Shown: positions 17,183 to 24,225 of the stretch, piece after piece
How positions within the stretch are numbered: the stretch's first letter is position 1
Layout of the letters: each line of letters starts with the position of its first letter
Source of the DNA: an uncultured Prevotellaceae bacterium
GTDB taxonomy: Bacteria > Bacteroidota > Bacteroidia > Bacteroidales > Bacteroidaceae
Length of the DNA stretch: 64,000 nt
Reading direction: 5' to 3'
NCBI GenBank assembly: GCA_900321965.1
Contig: ONYA01000007.1
Span: 1 to 64,000 of the forward strand
Program-made: the position numbers and the translations under genes
The notes under the pieces: generated by a model
The model's input: the letters and a program-made list of their open reading frames with translations, nothing else
The model's database searches: none
Told to the model about the DNA's origin: nothing

Positions 17183-17695
17183 TTACAGCACAACCTCCAT
17201 TGTCGTTTTCTGAACCCTCATGCCCATGTTCCTGTAGAAGCTTATTGCCGCATCGTTACCGTCCCACACATTCAGGGTGATGTTGTTGCAGCCTATTGAG
17301 CGGGCATAATCGCGTACATATTCATACAACGCCGTGCCCACATGTTTGCCGCGAGCCTTCTCATCTACGCAGATGTCATCAATATACAATGTCTTAATGT
17401 CCTGCAACAGCTTGTCGTCCCTGACCTCTGTGACAAGACAGAAAGCGTGTCCCAATATTTTGGATTCTTCTTGCCCCCTGGCAGAGGCCATCCCCCCGTT
17501 TGGTCGGGGGGATTCTGCGTCAAAAACGAAAACGGGCTTGCGGTCATCGGCGAGCAGGCTCTCAAGTTCTTGTTCATCATATTTGGTTGTGTTCGGCTTG
17601 AACAAGTCCGGACGTATCACATGATGAACCATGTCCACCTGATGCAGCAGTCCGATGATGCTTGGTATGTCTCTTTTTTCAGCTTTTCTAATCAT
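17183..17695 (-). CDS. GNAT family N-acetyltransferase with in-frame repeat insertion
   Basis: The 170-residue protein has the GNAT acetyl-CoA site (VDEKARGKHVGTALYEYV) and a conserved C-terminal block (GNDAAISFYRNMGMR). Residues about 60-78 (starting ESPRPNGGM, ending GQEES) look inserted into what should be a short beta turn between VFVFD and KILGHAF. The DNA for this segment is a strong palindrome (17491-17512). Its substrate is unknown. A minus promoter TATCTTTG lies at 17732-17725. Confidence 0.85.
   Translation of the reverse strand: MIRKAEKRDIPSIIGLLHQVDMVHHVIRPDLFKPNTTKYDEQELESLLADDRKPVFVFDAESPRPNGGMASARGQEESKILGHAFCLVTEVRDDKLLQDIKTLYIDDICVDEKARGKHVGTALYEYVRDYARSIGCNNITLNVWDGNDAAISFYRNMGMRVQKTTMEVVL
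17473..17525 (-). repeat. Palindromic element inside the GNAT gene
   Basis: TCCCCCCG (17491-17498) and CGGGGGGA (17505-17512) form a perfect 8-bp stem with a 6-nt loop, next to a second small stem TGGC/GCCA (about 17478-17491). It encodes the extra ESPRPNGG residues. Different in sequence from the copy A-D family but similar in size and in-frame location. Confidence 0.55.
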
Positions 17696-17754
17696 TGTTT
17701 CACAAAACTTATTAAAAACAACGGCAAAGATAATGAATTTTGTTCAGAAATTCG

Positions 17755-17762
17755 TATTTTTG
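17755..17762 (+). promoter_or_regulatory. -7 promoter element (TATTTTTG)
   Basis: Consensus box 21 nt before the cyclophilin start, divergent from the GNAT promoter at 17732-17725. Confidence 0.65.
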
Positions 17763-17783
17763 CACCAATAATTATGATAGTTT

Positions 17784-18512
17784 ATGAAAGTAAAAATTCA
17801 AACCATGCTGGGCGACATCGTTGTTCGCCTTTACGACGAGACTCCCATCCATCGTGACAATTTCATGAAGTTGGCAAAGGAGGGTTATTATGATGGTACG
17901 CTGTTCCACCGAGTCATTAAAAACTTTATGATTCAGGGCGGTGACCCTGATTCGAAGGGGGCGCCTGCAGGCAAGATGCTGGGTGTCGGCGGCCCTGACT
18001 ACACGCTCGAAGCTGAGATTAAGGACGGCCTGTTCCATAAACGTGGGGCATTGGCTGCAGCACGTCAGGGTGACGAGGTGAATCCTGAGCGCCGTAGTAG
18101 CGGTTCGCAGTTCTATATCGTCTGGGGCGATGTGTACAACGATGGACAGCTTCGCCAGTTCTCCAAGCAGCTGAGAATGCAGAAAGTGCAGGATGCCTTT
18201 AATAAACTTGCTTCTGAGCATCGTGCTGAGATCATGCAGATGCGCCGGGACAGGAATCGTGAGGGCCTTCAGGTACTGCAAGACCAGCTGGTTGCAGAAG
18301 CTGAGAATAAGGTGGGCAAGTCGGGACTGACTGATGAACAGCTGAAGATTTACTCTACCGTTGGTGGCACTCCCCATCTCGATGGCCAATATACCGTGTT
18401 TGGCGAGGTCGAGGAAGGCCTTGATGTGGTTGAGATGATTCAAGGCACTGCCACAGGTCGCGCTGACCGCCCCGTTGATGATATTGAAATGAGAATGAGC
18501 GTAATTGAATGA
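17784..18512 (+). CDS. Cyclophilin-type peptidyl-prolyl isomerase
   Basis: This 242-residue cyclophilin has the catalytic-region motifs FHRVIKNFMIQGGDP and SSGSQFYIVWGD and the closing block VFGEVEEGLDVV. Between them (about residues 120-185) is a charged helical insertion common in Bacteroidetes homologues. There is no signal peptide, so it acts in the cytoplasm as a protein-folding isomerase. It has its own promoter. Confidence 0.92.
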   Translation: MKVKIQTMLGDIVVRLYDETPIHRDNFMKLAKEGYYDGTLFHRVIKNFMIQGGDPDSKGAPAGKMLGVGGPDYTLEAEIKDGLFHKRGALAAARQGDEVNPERRSSGSQFYIVWGDVYNDGQLRQFSKQLRMQKVQDAFNKLASEHRAEIMQMRRDRNREGLQVLQDQLVAEAENKVGKSGLTDEQLKIYSTVGGTPHLDGQYTVFGEVEEGLDVVEMIQGTATGRADRPVDDIEMRMSVIE

Positions 18513-18546
18513 GATATGGTACAACGACTATTGAGCTTTCTTCAAT

Positions 18547-19119
18547 TTATCGTGAACCGTGACCACCATGGCCACCAGGAGGCATAAGGTAATCTAATAG
18601 TGCCTGACAGCCCTCCAGCACGTCGCGCCAAGTGGCCTCGAAGTCGCCCGTATACCAAGGGTCGGCCACGTCGCCAGGCCGATTGGTGAAGTCCATCAGC
18701 ATTACAATCTTCCCTTCCGGGTCGCCACCGCAGATGTTTCGCATATTGCGGATATTCCACGAGTCCATACCTATCAGCAGGTCATAGCGGTCGTAGTCAG
18801 AGCGCGTCATCTGCCGAGCCGTCTTGCCCACACAGCCGATGCCGTGCTCAGCCAGTTTCCGTCGGGCAGGGGGATAGACGCTGTTGCCAATCTCCTCCGT
18901 CGAGGTGGCTGCCGACTCAATTATGAAGCTGTCCTCCAGCACCCCCTTGACCTCCGGTCGAGCCTGCTCACACTCGGAAGAATCCAAGCAAGCTTGGTTC
19001 TTCTCTCGTTCAATCGCAACCTTCCTCACCAAGTCCTTCATCACGAACTCTGCCATCGGGCTTCGGCAGATGTTCCCGTGACACACGAAAAGTATTCTAT
19101 GTTTTGCTTTGCTATTCAT
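18547..19119 (-). CDS. Low molecular weight protein-tyrosine phosphatase with in-frame insertion
   Basis: The 190-residue enzyme has the P-loop CHGNICRS (Cys13 nucleophile, Arg19) and the acid-loop ADPWYTGDF. Normal members are about 155-160 residues. The excess is at residues about 34-58 (from VAIEREKN to RPEVKG), between the first helix VMKDLVRK and FIIESAATSTEE. The inserted DNA is a palindromic element (18955-19018). The insertion keeps the frame and all catalytic residues, so the enzyme may stay active. It dephosphorylates tyrosines, in this group often on capsule-related kinases. Confidence 0.88.
   Translation of the reverse strand: MNSKAKHRILFVCHGNICRSPMAEFVMKDLVRKVAIEREKNQACLDSSECEQARPEVKGVLEDSFIIESAATSTEEIGNSVYPPARRKLAEHGIGCVGKTARQMTRSDYDRYDLLIGMDSWNIRNMRNICGGDPEGKIVMLMDFTNRPGDVADPWYTGDFEATWRDVLEGCQALLDYLMPPGGHGGHGSR
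18955..19018 (-). repeat. Palindromic element, copy B, inside the phosphatase gene
   Basis: On the minus strand: TTGCGATTGAACGAGAG, then stem GAAGAACCAAGC, loop TT, GCTTGGATTCTTC with one bulged A, then CCGAGTGTGAGCAGGCTCG. The closing GTGAGCAGGCTCG is identical to copy A at 28631-28643. Stem bases differ from copy A at both arms, so pairing is kept by paired changes. Confidence 0.7.
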
Positions 19120-19258
19120 TATCTATCATCTTTCTCGCTTTGTTTTTACGTCGGCAAATATACACAAAATTCCGCAAACAATCAGCATTATTCCTTAAAA
19201 AGTGACAACATTTTTAAGATATGTGTACATCTTGCACCGTCTGTTAAGAAAAAATGTG

Positions 19259-19266
19259 TACCTTTG
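19259..19266 (+). promoter_or_regulatory. -7 promoter element (TACCTTTG)
   Basis: Consensus box 22 nt before the BASS transporter start. It rules out the upstream extension of the reading frame to 19202. Confidence 0.7.
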
Positions 19267-19288
19267 CATTCGGAAACATATAAACAAG

Positions 19289-20218
19289 ATGAAAAAACTC
19301 TGTCACTTCATATCAGAATACATGGGCATCCTTGTGCTGGTGGCTGCCTTACTGGCATTAGTATTCCCGAATGTGCTGCAACAAATACGGCCCACTGTCA
19401 TCAACTATCTGTTAGGCGTGGTGATGTTCGGCATGGGACTGACACTCAACTTGCTGGACTTCAAAATCGTATTCAGCCGTCCCAAAGACGTGATTATCGG
19501 CTGCCTGGCACAGTTTACCATTATGCCGCTGCTCGCTTGGGGACTTGCCAGCGCGTTCCAGCTTGATGAGGCGCTGGCACTTGGCGTAGTACTGGTTGGC
19601 TGCTGTCCCGGCGGCACCGCATCTAACGTGATAACCTATCTGGCAAAAGGCGACCTGGCACTCTCGGTAGGCATGACGGGCGTCTCTACCCTACTCGCTC
19701 CGTTCATGACACCCCTGCTGACTTGGGCATTGGCAGGAAAGAGTGTCAATGTAAACGTAGTGGGTATGATATTAAGTATTTTCTGGGTAGTCATCCTCCC
19801 CATTGTCATCGGACTGACCGTAAAATGGATATGGCCTAAGTTCACAGAGAAAGCGACAGATTATCTTCCGGCCATTTCGTCAATTGCTATCGCCCTTATC
19901 GTGGCCATCATCATTGCTGCCAATGCCAGCAAGTTGTTGGCTGGTGGTTTGGTCATTGTTTTGGTAGTCATCCTTCACAACCTCTGCGGATTAAGCTGCG
20001 GCTATCTGATAGGACGACTGCTCGGGCTGACAGAGCCCAAAAAGCGAGCAATCTCCATCGAGGTGGGTATGCAGAACTCTGGGCTGGCCAGCAGTCTGGC
20101 AACAATCCACTTTGCGGCCTATCCCTTAGCAACAATCCCCGGAGCTATCTTCAGCGTATGGCATAATATCAGCGGAGCAATGGTGGCACGCCTTTATACA
20201 AGGAAGAACAAGGCATAA
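19289..20218 (+). CDS. Bile acid:sodium symporter (BASS) family transporter
   Basis: The 309-residue membrane protein has about nine or ten hydrophobic segments and the BASS signature CCPGGTASNVITYLAKGDLALSV split over segments 3-4, with a second conserved block EVGMQNSGLASSLA near residue 260. Members import bile acids, pantoate or organic anions with sodium; the substrate cannot be read from the sequence. It begins at ATG 19289 after a consensus promoter and is monocistronic. Confidence 0.9.
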   Translation: MKKLCHFISEYMGILVLVAALLALVFPNVLQQIRPTVINYLLGVVMFGMGLTLNLLDFKIVFSRPKDVIIGCLAQFTIMPLLAWGLASAFQLDEALALGVVLVGCCPGGTASNVITYLAKGDLALSVGMTGVSTLLAPFMTPLLTWALAGKSVNVNVVGMILSIFWVVILPIVIGLTVKWIWPKFTEKATDYLPAISSIAIALIVAIIIAANASKLLAGGLVIVLVVILHNLCGLSCGYLIGRLLGLTEPKKRAISIEVGMQNSGLASSLATIHFAAYPLATIPGAIFSVWHNISGAMVARLYTRKNKA

Positions 20219-20251
20219 CCCTTGATAGGCTCCCTGAGAGTATCAGTAAAT

Positions 20252-20869
20252 TCATATCGTATTCATTATCCGTTGCAGTTCTTCCAGGAACCGGGCGGCG
20301 TGCTTGCCGTCCATCTGGGCGTGGTGGAACTGGAAGGAGATGGGGAGCGTCGTCTTCAGCCAGCCTTTGTGGTAACGGCCCCAGGCCAGAAAGGGATTAG
20401 TGAAGATGCCACTGTATTGGTTGGTGATGCTGTCGAGCTCCGTGCCCGTGACGGCTGATGTGCCTACGATGACGGCTTCGTCGTCGAGGATGTCCTGACA
20501 GGTCTGGCTGATGGTCTCCGTCAGATGCAGGTAGTTGGCGTTAAACGCCTCCAGATCGTCGGTGACGGCCACGTCGCAGAAGCTGAGTCCGCCCTTGACG
20601 TTATCAGCTATCACGTTGATGGCCATGCGGTCGTATCGGTACAGCTTCCCATCCTTAGGCAGCATATAGAACTCATCGATCTTTGAGGCAGCCTTGCCGA
20701 CGCACCAGCAGAGCAGCATATTGAACTTAAAGCCCCGCTTCCTACTCAGCTTGCGCAGTCGTGTCACGTCGAACGTCTTCGTGAGTGTCACCATCGGCAT
20801 GGGCGACTTTGTCCACAGCTCGAAAGCAATAGCCCTACTGGTGTCCTTGGGATTGATTTCCTGTTTCAT
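20252..20869 (-). CDS. Chloramphenicol acetyltransferase (CAT)-like protein
   Basis: This protein of about 205 residues is CAT-like, with the C-terminal active-site motif FHHAQMDGKHAARFL (HHxxxDG) and the conserved NPFLAWGRY and TLPISFQFHH blocks. CAT acetylates chloramphenicol, but these Bacteroidetes homologues usually have unknown acyl acceptors, so resistance should not be assumed. I start at MKQEIN (20869); an ATG six codons earlier (20887) is the alternative. It follows the exported protein gene by about 20-40 nt and probably shares its promoter. Confidence 0.85.
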   Translation of the reverse strand: MKQEINPKDTSRAIAFELWTKSPMPMVTLTKTFDVTRLRKLSRKRGFKFNMLLCWCVGKAASKIDEFYMLPKDGKLYRYDRMAINVIADNVKGGLSFCDVAVTDDLEAFNANYLHLTETISQTCQDILDDEAVIVGTSAVTGTELDSITNQYSGIFTNPFLAWGRYHKGWLKTTLPISFQFHHAQMDGKHAARFLEELQRIMNTI

Positions 20870-20909
20870 TGTTTTATACTTCATCATCCACTTTATTCAT
20901 CTTTCAAAT

Positions 20910-21695
20910 TCAAAAGGTACCCACTGCGGATCCACCTGGACATGATCCGCCACACTGGCGTGGATGATGTGGATGCTTGAAACCCTCTCCGCTTGCCTGT
21001 ACCCACTCGCCGTCGGCAAACTCCTGATATTCAAAGTCCTCCAGCTGTATCTTTGAGAATTGCGGCTTCATACCATCCCATGTGTAGATGCGACTGACGG
21101 TAGGATAGAAGGGCGAGTATTCTCTGATGATGAAGTCGGTGCCCTTCTGTGGTAGTGTCCAGCCAATCTCCATCTGTGGGAATGGCTTCTTGTAGTCGTC
21201 GAGCGGACTGCGTTCGGGCGTCATCGTCTGCGTCTGTGGGTCGTAGTCGTACCAGCAGAGCAGGTTCTGCGGCATCACGTGCTGCTCGTAGAGGCTGATG
21301 GCGAAGATGCGGTGACCGTTGGTGCGCCGCCAGATACAGCACGACATCTGGTCTACGTCCGTCAGTGACTCGTAGCAGGCATAGCCGTTCTTCGGATCGA
21401 GGAGAATGCGGAGTTCATCTTCTTCGTTGTTCTCGAACAGCAGGGCTGTACCATTGCGCTTCGTGCCTGGGAGTGGTTTCTCCTGCAGCTTCAGCACCTC
21501 GCCCACCACCCATGTCGGCAGGGCTTTGTTGAAAGCCTTGAGCAGCATCACCACGTTGGGCGACTGCCCGCCATTCTTCACGCTGATGGTCTTCGTGCGC
21601 CACTGGGCATCTACTTCTGCGTTCGATAAGAGCTCGTGCGCACTCATTCCTATGGCCACCGCCAGCATCAATAAGGTGAAAATCGTTTTCCTCAT
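20910..21695 (-). CDS. Exported hypothetical protein with His/Cys-rich tail
   Basis: The 261-residue protein has a signal peptide (RKTIFTLLMLAVAIGMSA). The body contains repeated aromatic motifs (CCIWRRTNGHRIFAISLYEQH, WYDYDPQTQTMTPE split over a beta-rich domain). The last 22 residues, GFKHPHHPRQCGGSC and PGG, form a His/Cys tail that could bind a metal. I do not recognise a family. A minus promoter TATCTTTG lies at 21774-21767. Confidence 0.8.
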   Translation of the reverse strand: MRKTIFTLLMLAVAIGMSAHELLSNAEVDAQWRTKTISVKNGGQSPNVVMLLKAFNKALPTWVVGEVLKLQEKPLPGTKRNGTALLFENNEEDELRILLDPKNGYACYESLTDVDQMSCCIWRRTNGHRIFAISLYEQHVMPQNLLCWYDYDPQTQTMTPERSPLDDYKKPFPQMEIGWTLPQKGTDFIIREYSPFYPTVSRIYTWDGMKPQFSKIQLEDFEYQEFADGEWVQASGEGFKHPHHPRQCGGSCPGGSAVGTF

Positions 21696-21766
21696 TTCTC
21701 GATTTATTGTTTTAAATGATTAAACATAATCAGGAGTACAATCCTATCATTTACAATTCTCTGATG

Positions 21767-21774
21767 CAAAGATA
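21767..21774 (-). promoter_or_regulatory. -7 promoter element (TATCTTTG)
   Basis: Consensus box on the minus strand, 70 nt upstream of the exported hypothetical protein. Confidence 0.6.
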
Positions 21775-21826
21775 GCTAATTCCGCTCAAACTACATAAAA
21801 AAAGCTGATTTTTTTAGTTTGAGCCG

Positions 21827-21982
21827 TTATCTGCGATTTTGAGACTGCTTCCGCTCGGCAATGTCACTGATGCCGCAGAGACTATAGATTATCCAAAACA
21901 CCACACCCGTCACATCACAAAGGAGCAGACCGAAAGAGCCTGCAATCCTGAGTAGCGTGATGACGTTTGGCAGCTGAGTCAT
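21827..21982 (-). pseudogene. N-terminal fragment of a CDP-alcohol phosphatidyltransferase
   Basis: The 51-residue frame starts MTQLPNVITLLRIAG, has one to two membrane segments and reaches GISDI, which is where the family signature DGxxAR should start. Instead it runs into the repeat TCCGCTCGGC (minus-strand GCCGAGCGGA, 21850-21859) and stops. The catalytic aspartates are absent. Its ATG overlaps the stop of the acetyltransferase gene (ATGA), so it was once translationally coupled. I infer truncation at the repeat. Confidence 0.7.
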
Positions 21983-22503
21983 CTTAGTTCTAATCTCAAC
22001 ACTCTGATAGGTCTGTCTGCGCCTTGATATTGGTTTGCATCGATGCAGGTTTCGCCCGTGGGTACAAAGCCGCACTTCTCCATTACTCGGCCTGAGGCGG
22101 GATTATCTACGAAATGGCCGCTGATGAGCGATTGGATGTCCGTCGTTTGGCGGATGTGGTCTAACATCAGCCGCAGTGCCTCCGTACAGATGCCCTGATT
22201 CCAATAGGGCTTGGCCACCCAATAACCGATGAGTGGTTCACCCTCGCGGGCTGGCAAATCACAGTCGCACGATGGGCCATAGCCCATGGCGCCAATCGGC
22301 TCGTCTGTCTCTTTTAGCACGATAGCCCATGTGTGCAGGGTATCATTAAACACGGTGCGGATAATCTTCAGACTCTCCTCTACACTCTGATGTGGTGGCC
22401 ATCCTGCACGAGGACCCACATCAGGATCGGAAGCCCACTTATACAGCACTTCCGCATCGCTGTCGCGCCAAGGACGCAATATGATTCTATTTGTTTCCAT
22501 CAT
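21979..22503 (-). CDS. RimJ/RimL-type GNAT N-acetyltransferase
   Basis: This protein of about 174 residues matches the RimJ/L acetyltransferases: TNRIILRPWRDSDA at the start, an acetyl-CoA region WNQGICTEALRLML and the C-terminal NPASGRVMEKCGF. I start it at ATG 22503, which has a good AAGGAG 6 nt upstream, rare for this genome; the open frame before it belongs to another decayed gene read in a different frame. The substrate (protein N-terminus or small amine) is unknown. Confidence 0.88.
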   Translation of the reverse strand: MMETNRIILRPWRDSDAEVLYKWASDPDVGPRAGWPPHQSVEESLKIIRTVFNDTLHTWAIVLKETDEPIGAMGYGPSCDCDLPAREGEPLIGYWVAKPYWNQGICTEALRLMLDHIRQTTDIQSLISGHFVDNPASGRVMEKCGFVPTGETCIDANQYQGADRPIRVLRLELR

Positions 22504-22882
22504 TTTCTCCTTTATAAATACCTTCATGTCTTGTAATTCGGAATGTACAGCGGTCGCTTCCCCTGAGAATTGTATTCTCAATCCGAACATTGAATTGGCT
22601 GTCCGGTTCAAGTTGCGACAAGATCTATAGAATGCTCTGTCGCGAGCACTCACATTGCTGTGGATGGCTTCTCAGTCCACATTTAACTTTTGGGCATGAA
22701 CATTCCAGATAACTCAGTTCATAAACCTTTCCTGGCTCAATCACCCTAACCGTATAGGACTTGCTGTTGTACCCTTCCGTATAGATCCTGTCAAAATCAC
22801 CTTCATACTTGGCATATATTTGCTTATGTATCTGGAGAACATGATCTTTTACACATTCGATGGCTTCTTCTCTATAGCACAT
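22487..22882 (-). pseudogene. Cysteine-rich protein gene interrupted by an in-frame TAG
   Basis: A frame from ATG 22882 reads LECSCPKVKC and CECSRQSIL, then TAG (22627-22625). The same frame goes on without interruption through LSQLEPDSQFNV and ENTILRGSDRCTFRI to a TAG at 22487. CECSRQS followed by a basic RGxxxCxFxI end resembles the C-terminal half of an uncharacterised metal-binding family. One nonsense change thus splits the gene; its N-terminus also looks short. Simple decay is more likely than readthrough. Confidence 0.6.
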
Positions 22883-22891
22883 AGCTTTGTT

Positions 22892-23386
22892 TCATTGTTT
22901 GTAATCGGCAAGTGTCTTGACCTCGCAGCCTTTACTTTCGTAATAGGCGAACATCTCTGGGAGTTTCTTCAGGTCGTAGCTGGTGACGCAGTCTGAGAAG
23001 ACATGCACCGTGTATCCCGCCTTGGCCATATTGAAACATGTCGATTTCACGCAGGCTGTAGCATCAGCACCTGCCACATAGAACTCATTGATGCCGTTCG
23101 CTGCAATGAAAGCAGAAAACGTCTCGCTCGTGAGGGCATTGCTTTTCGTCTTCACGAAGATGTTGTCTGACACGACCTTCATCTCAGGCACCAGTTCCTC
23201 GCCCTTGCTTCCAGGCTTGAATGTACGAGTTCCTGCGGTGATGTTGTGATGCTTGATATATACCACGTGCATATCCTCTGCCACAGCCCATTCGATGGCA
23301 GCATTGATATTGTCGATGATGTCACGATAGTGCTTGGTGATGTCGTTCTGTATGTCGATAACGACAAGTGCTTTATTGTTCATCAT
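22892..23386 (-). CDS. Isochorismatase-family cysteine hydrolase
   Basis: The 164-residue protein has the family triad: Asp in ALVVIDIQND, Lys in VKTKSNALTS, and a nucleophilic Cys in GADATACVKSTC. Members hydrolyse amides such as nicotinamide or act on isochorismate; the residues here do not point to one substrate. It lies directly after the stop of the flavin-reductase-like gene and before the interrupted cysteine-rich gene, in one minus-strand operon. Confidence 0.88.
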   Translation of the reverse strand: MMNNKALVVIDIQNDITKHYRDIIDNINAAIEWAVAEDMHVVYIKHHNITAGTRTFKPGSKGEELVPEMKVVSDNIFVKTKSNALTSETFSAFIAANGINEFYVAGADATACVKSTCFNMAKAGYTVHVFSDCVTSYDLKKLPEMFAYYESKGCEVKTLADYKQ

Positions 23387-23968
23387 TTACTCAATTACAA
23401 AACTACGGGGATAGAAATCGCTATAGAATCGACCATCGGTGGCGGTAAATTTGAGTACGCAATAGTACTGCTCATCGCCATCACGCCAAATCATTTCTTT
23501 CGAAGCGGCATCCGTCAGCACCTCCATCGTACCACGCAGCATCATACCTTTGAAACCTTTAGCGTCGCAGAAATAGATCGAGGCCTTGGGGTTAACCTTG
23601 TATTGGGCTACACGTATTGAAAATGTATTGGTTGTAAAATAGAAGGTTTTGATACCCTCGCGTTTACGTGGCTTCAACATGGCCTTAGTCCAAGGAAAAC
23701 CTTCTTGGTCAACTGACGAGATATAAGCGATAGGCAGTTTGTCGGCCATCTGAGCAATGAGTTCTTTAACGCCGACTAAAGCGGGATTGACCTTCATCGC
23801 ATCGTCGTTATTCACATCCAGCGTTTGGCGCCAACGCTTAAGCTGGGGAAAATACGATTTCATCATGCCGATGTATTCCTCTTTGGTAATAGGTTTTTCT
23901 AACCCTTCATTTACAGCATTCACAAACTGAGCACAATGCTCAATCATCTCTATTGGTACCGAGGACAT
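23387..23968 (-). CDS. Pyridoxamine 5'-phosphate oxidase-like protein, N-terminus damaged
   Basis: The 193-residue frame holds a PNPOx-like split-barrel domain (LPIAYISSVDQEGFPWTKAML split over strand 1-2; MMLRGTMEVLTD) that binds FMN or heme. A linker with MIEHCAQFVNAVNEG precedes it. In related proteins this linker follows a zinc ribbon. Here the first half of that ribbon lies just upstream in another frame (23940-24014), so a deletion with frameshift removed the second CxxC. The flavin domain itself looks intact. Confidence 0.8.
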   Translation of the reverse strand: MSSVPIEMIEHCAQFVNAVNEGLEKPITKEEYIGMMKSYFPQLKRWRQTLDVNNDDAMKVNPALVGVKELIAQMADKLPIAYISSVDQEGFPWTKAMLKPRKREGIKTFYFTTNTFSIRVAQYKVNPKASIYFCDAKGFKGMMLRGTMEVLTDAASKEMIWRDGDEQYYCVLKFTATDGRFYSDFYPRSFVIE

Positions 23969-24014
23969 CCTCTGTGAGCGGCATACCGCAGCTCTGGCAA
24001 AATTTCTGTTCCAT
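23940..24014 (-). pseudogene. Frameshifted zinc-ribbon start of the PNPOx-like gene
   Basis: From ATG 24014 the minus strand encodes MEQKFCQSCGMPLTEDVLG, the first CxxC of a zinc ribbon, then goes out of frame and stops at 23940. The PNPOx frame resumes 46 nt away from this ATG (offset 1). About 60 nt with the second Cys pair appear lost. Confidence 0.65.
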
Positions 24015-24069
24015 AATAGTTTTATTTCTTTTTATCATACCTTCATCGTTTTTCTGATTTTTGACGCTG

Positions 24070-24077
24070 CAAAATTA
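24070..24077 (-). promoter_or_regulatory. Promoter of the PNPOx-isochorismatase operon
   Basis: Minus-strand TAATTTTG with TTTG 20 nt further upstream is a complete -33/-7 pair. It sits 56 nt before ATG 24014. Confidence 0.7.
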
Positions 24078-24225
24078 GGTCTAATTGCCGAGACAACCAA
24101 ACATTTGGGATAAACGGCACAGAAATGTGATAAATGGTAAAGAAAACTGCCCCATTTGGATGGAATGTGGCAGCTTTCTGACGGATGATTACTCTATTAG
24201 TATCTAAAGATTTCGGGCAGTGATC

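Noticed and set aside
18844-19566. 240-residue plus-strand frame across the phosphatase and BASS genes
   Set aside because: It spans two unrelated real genes and a promoter, and shows no coherent protein.
20252-20869. Chloramphenicol resistance gene
   Set aside because: The HHxxxDG motif only shows the CAT fold; chromosomal homologues of this group often have other acceptors, so resistance is not claimed.
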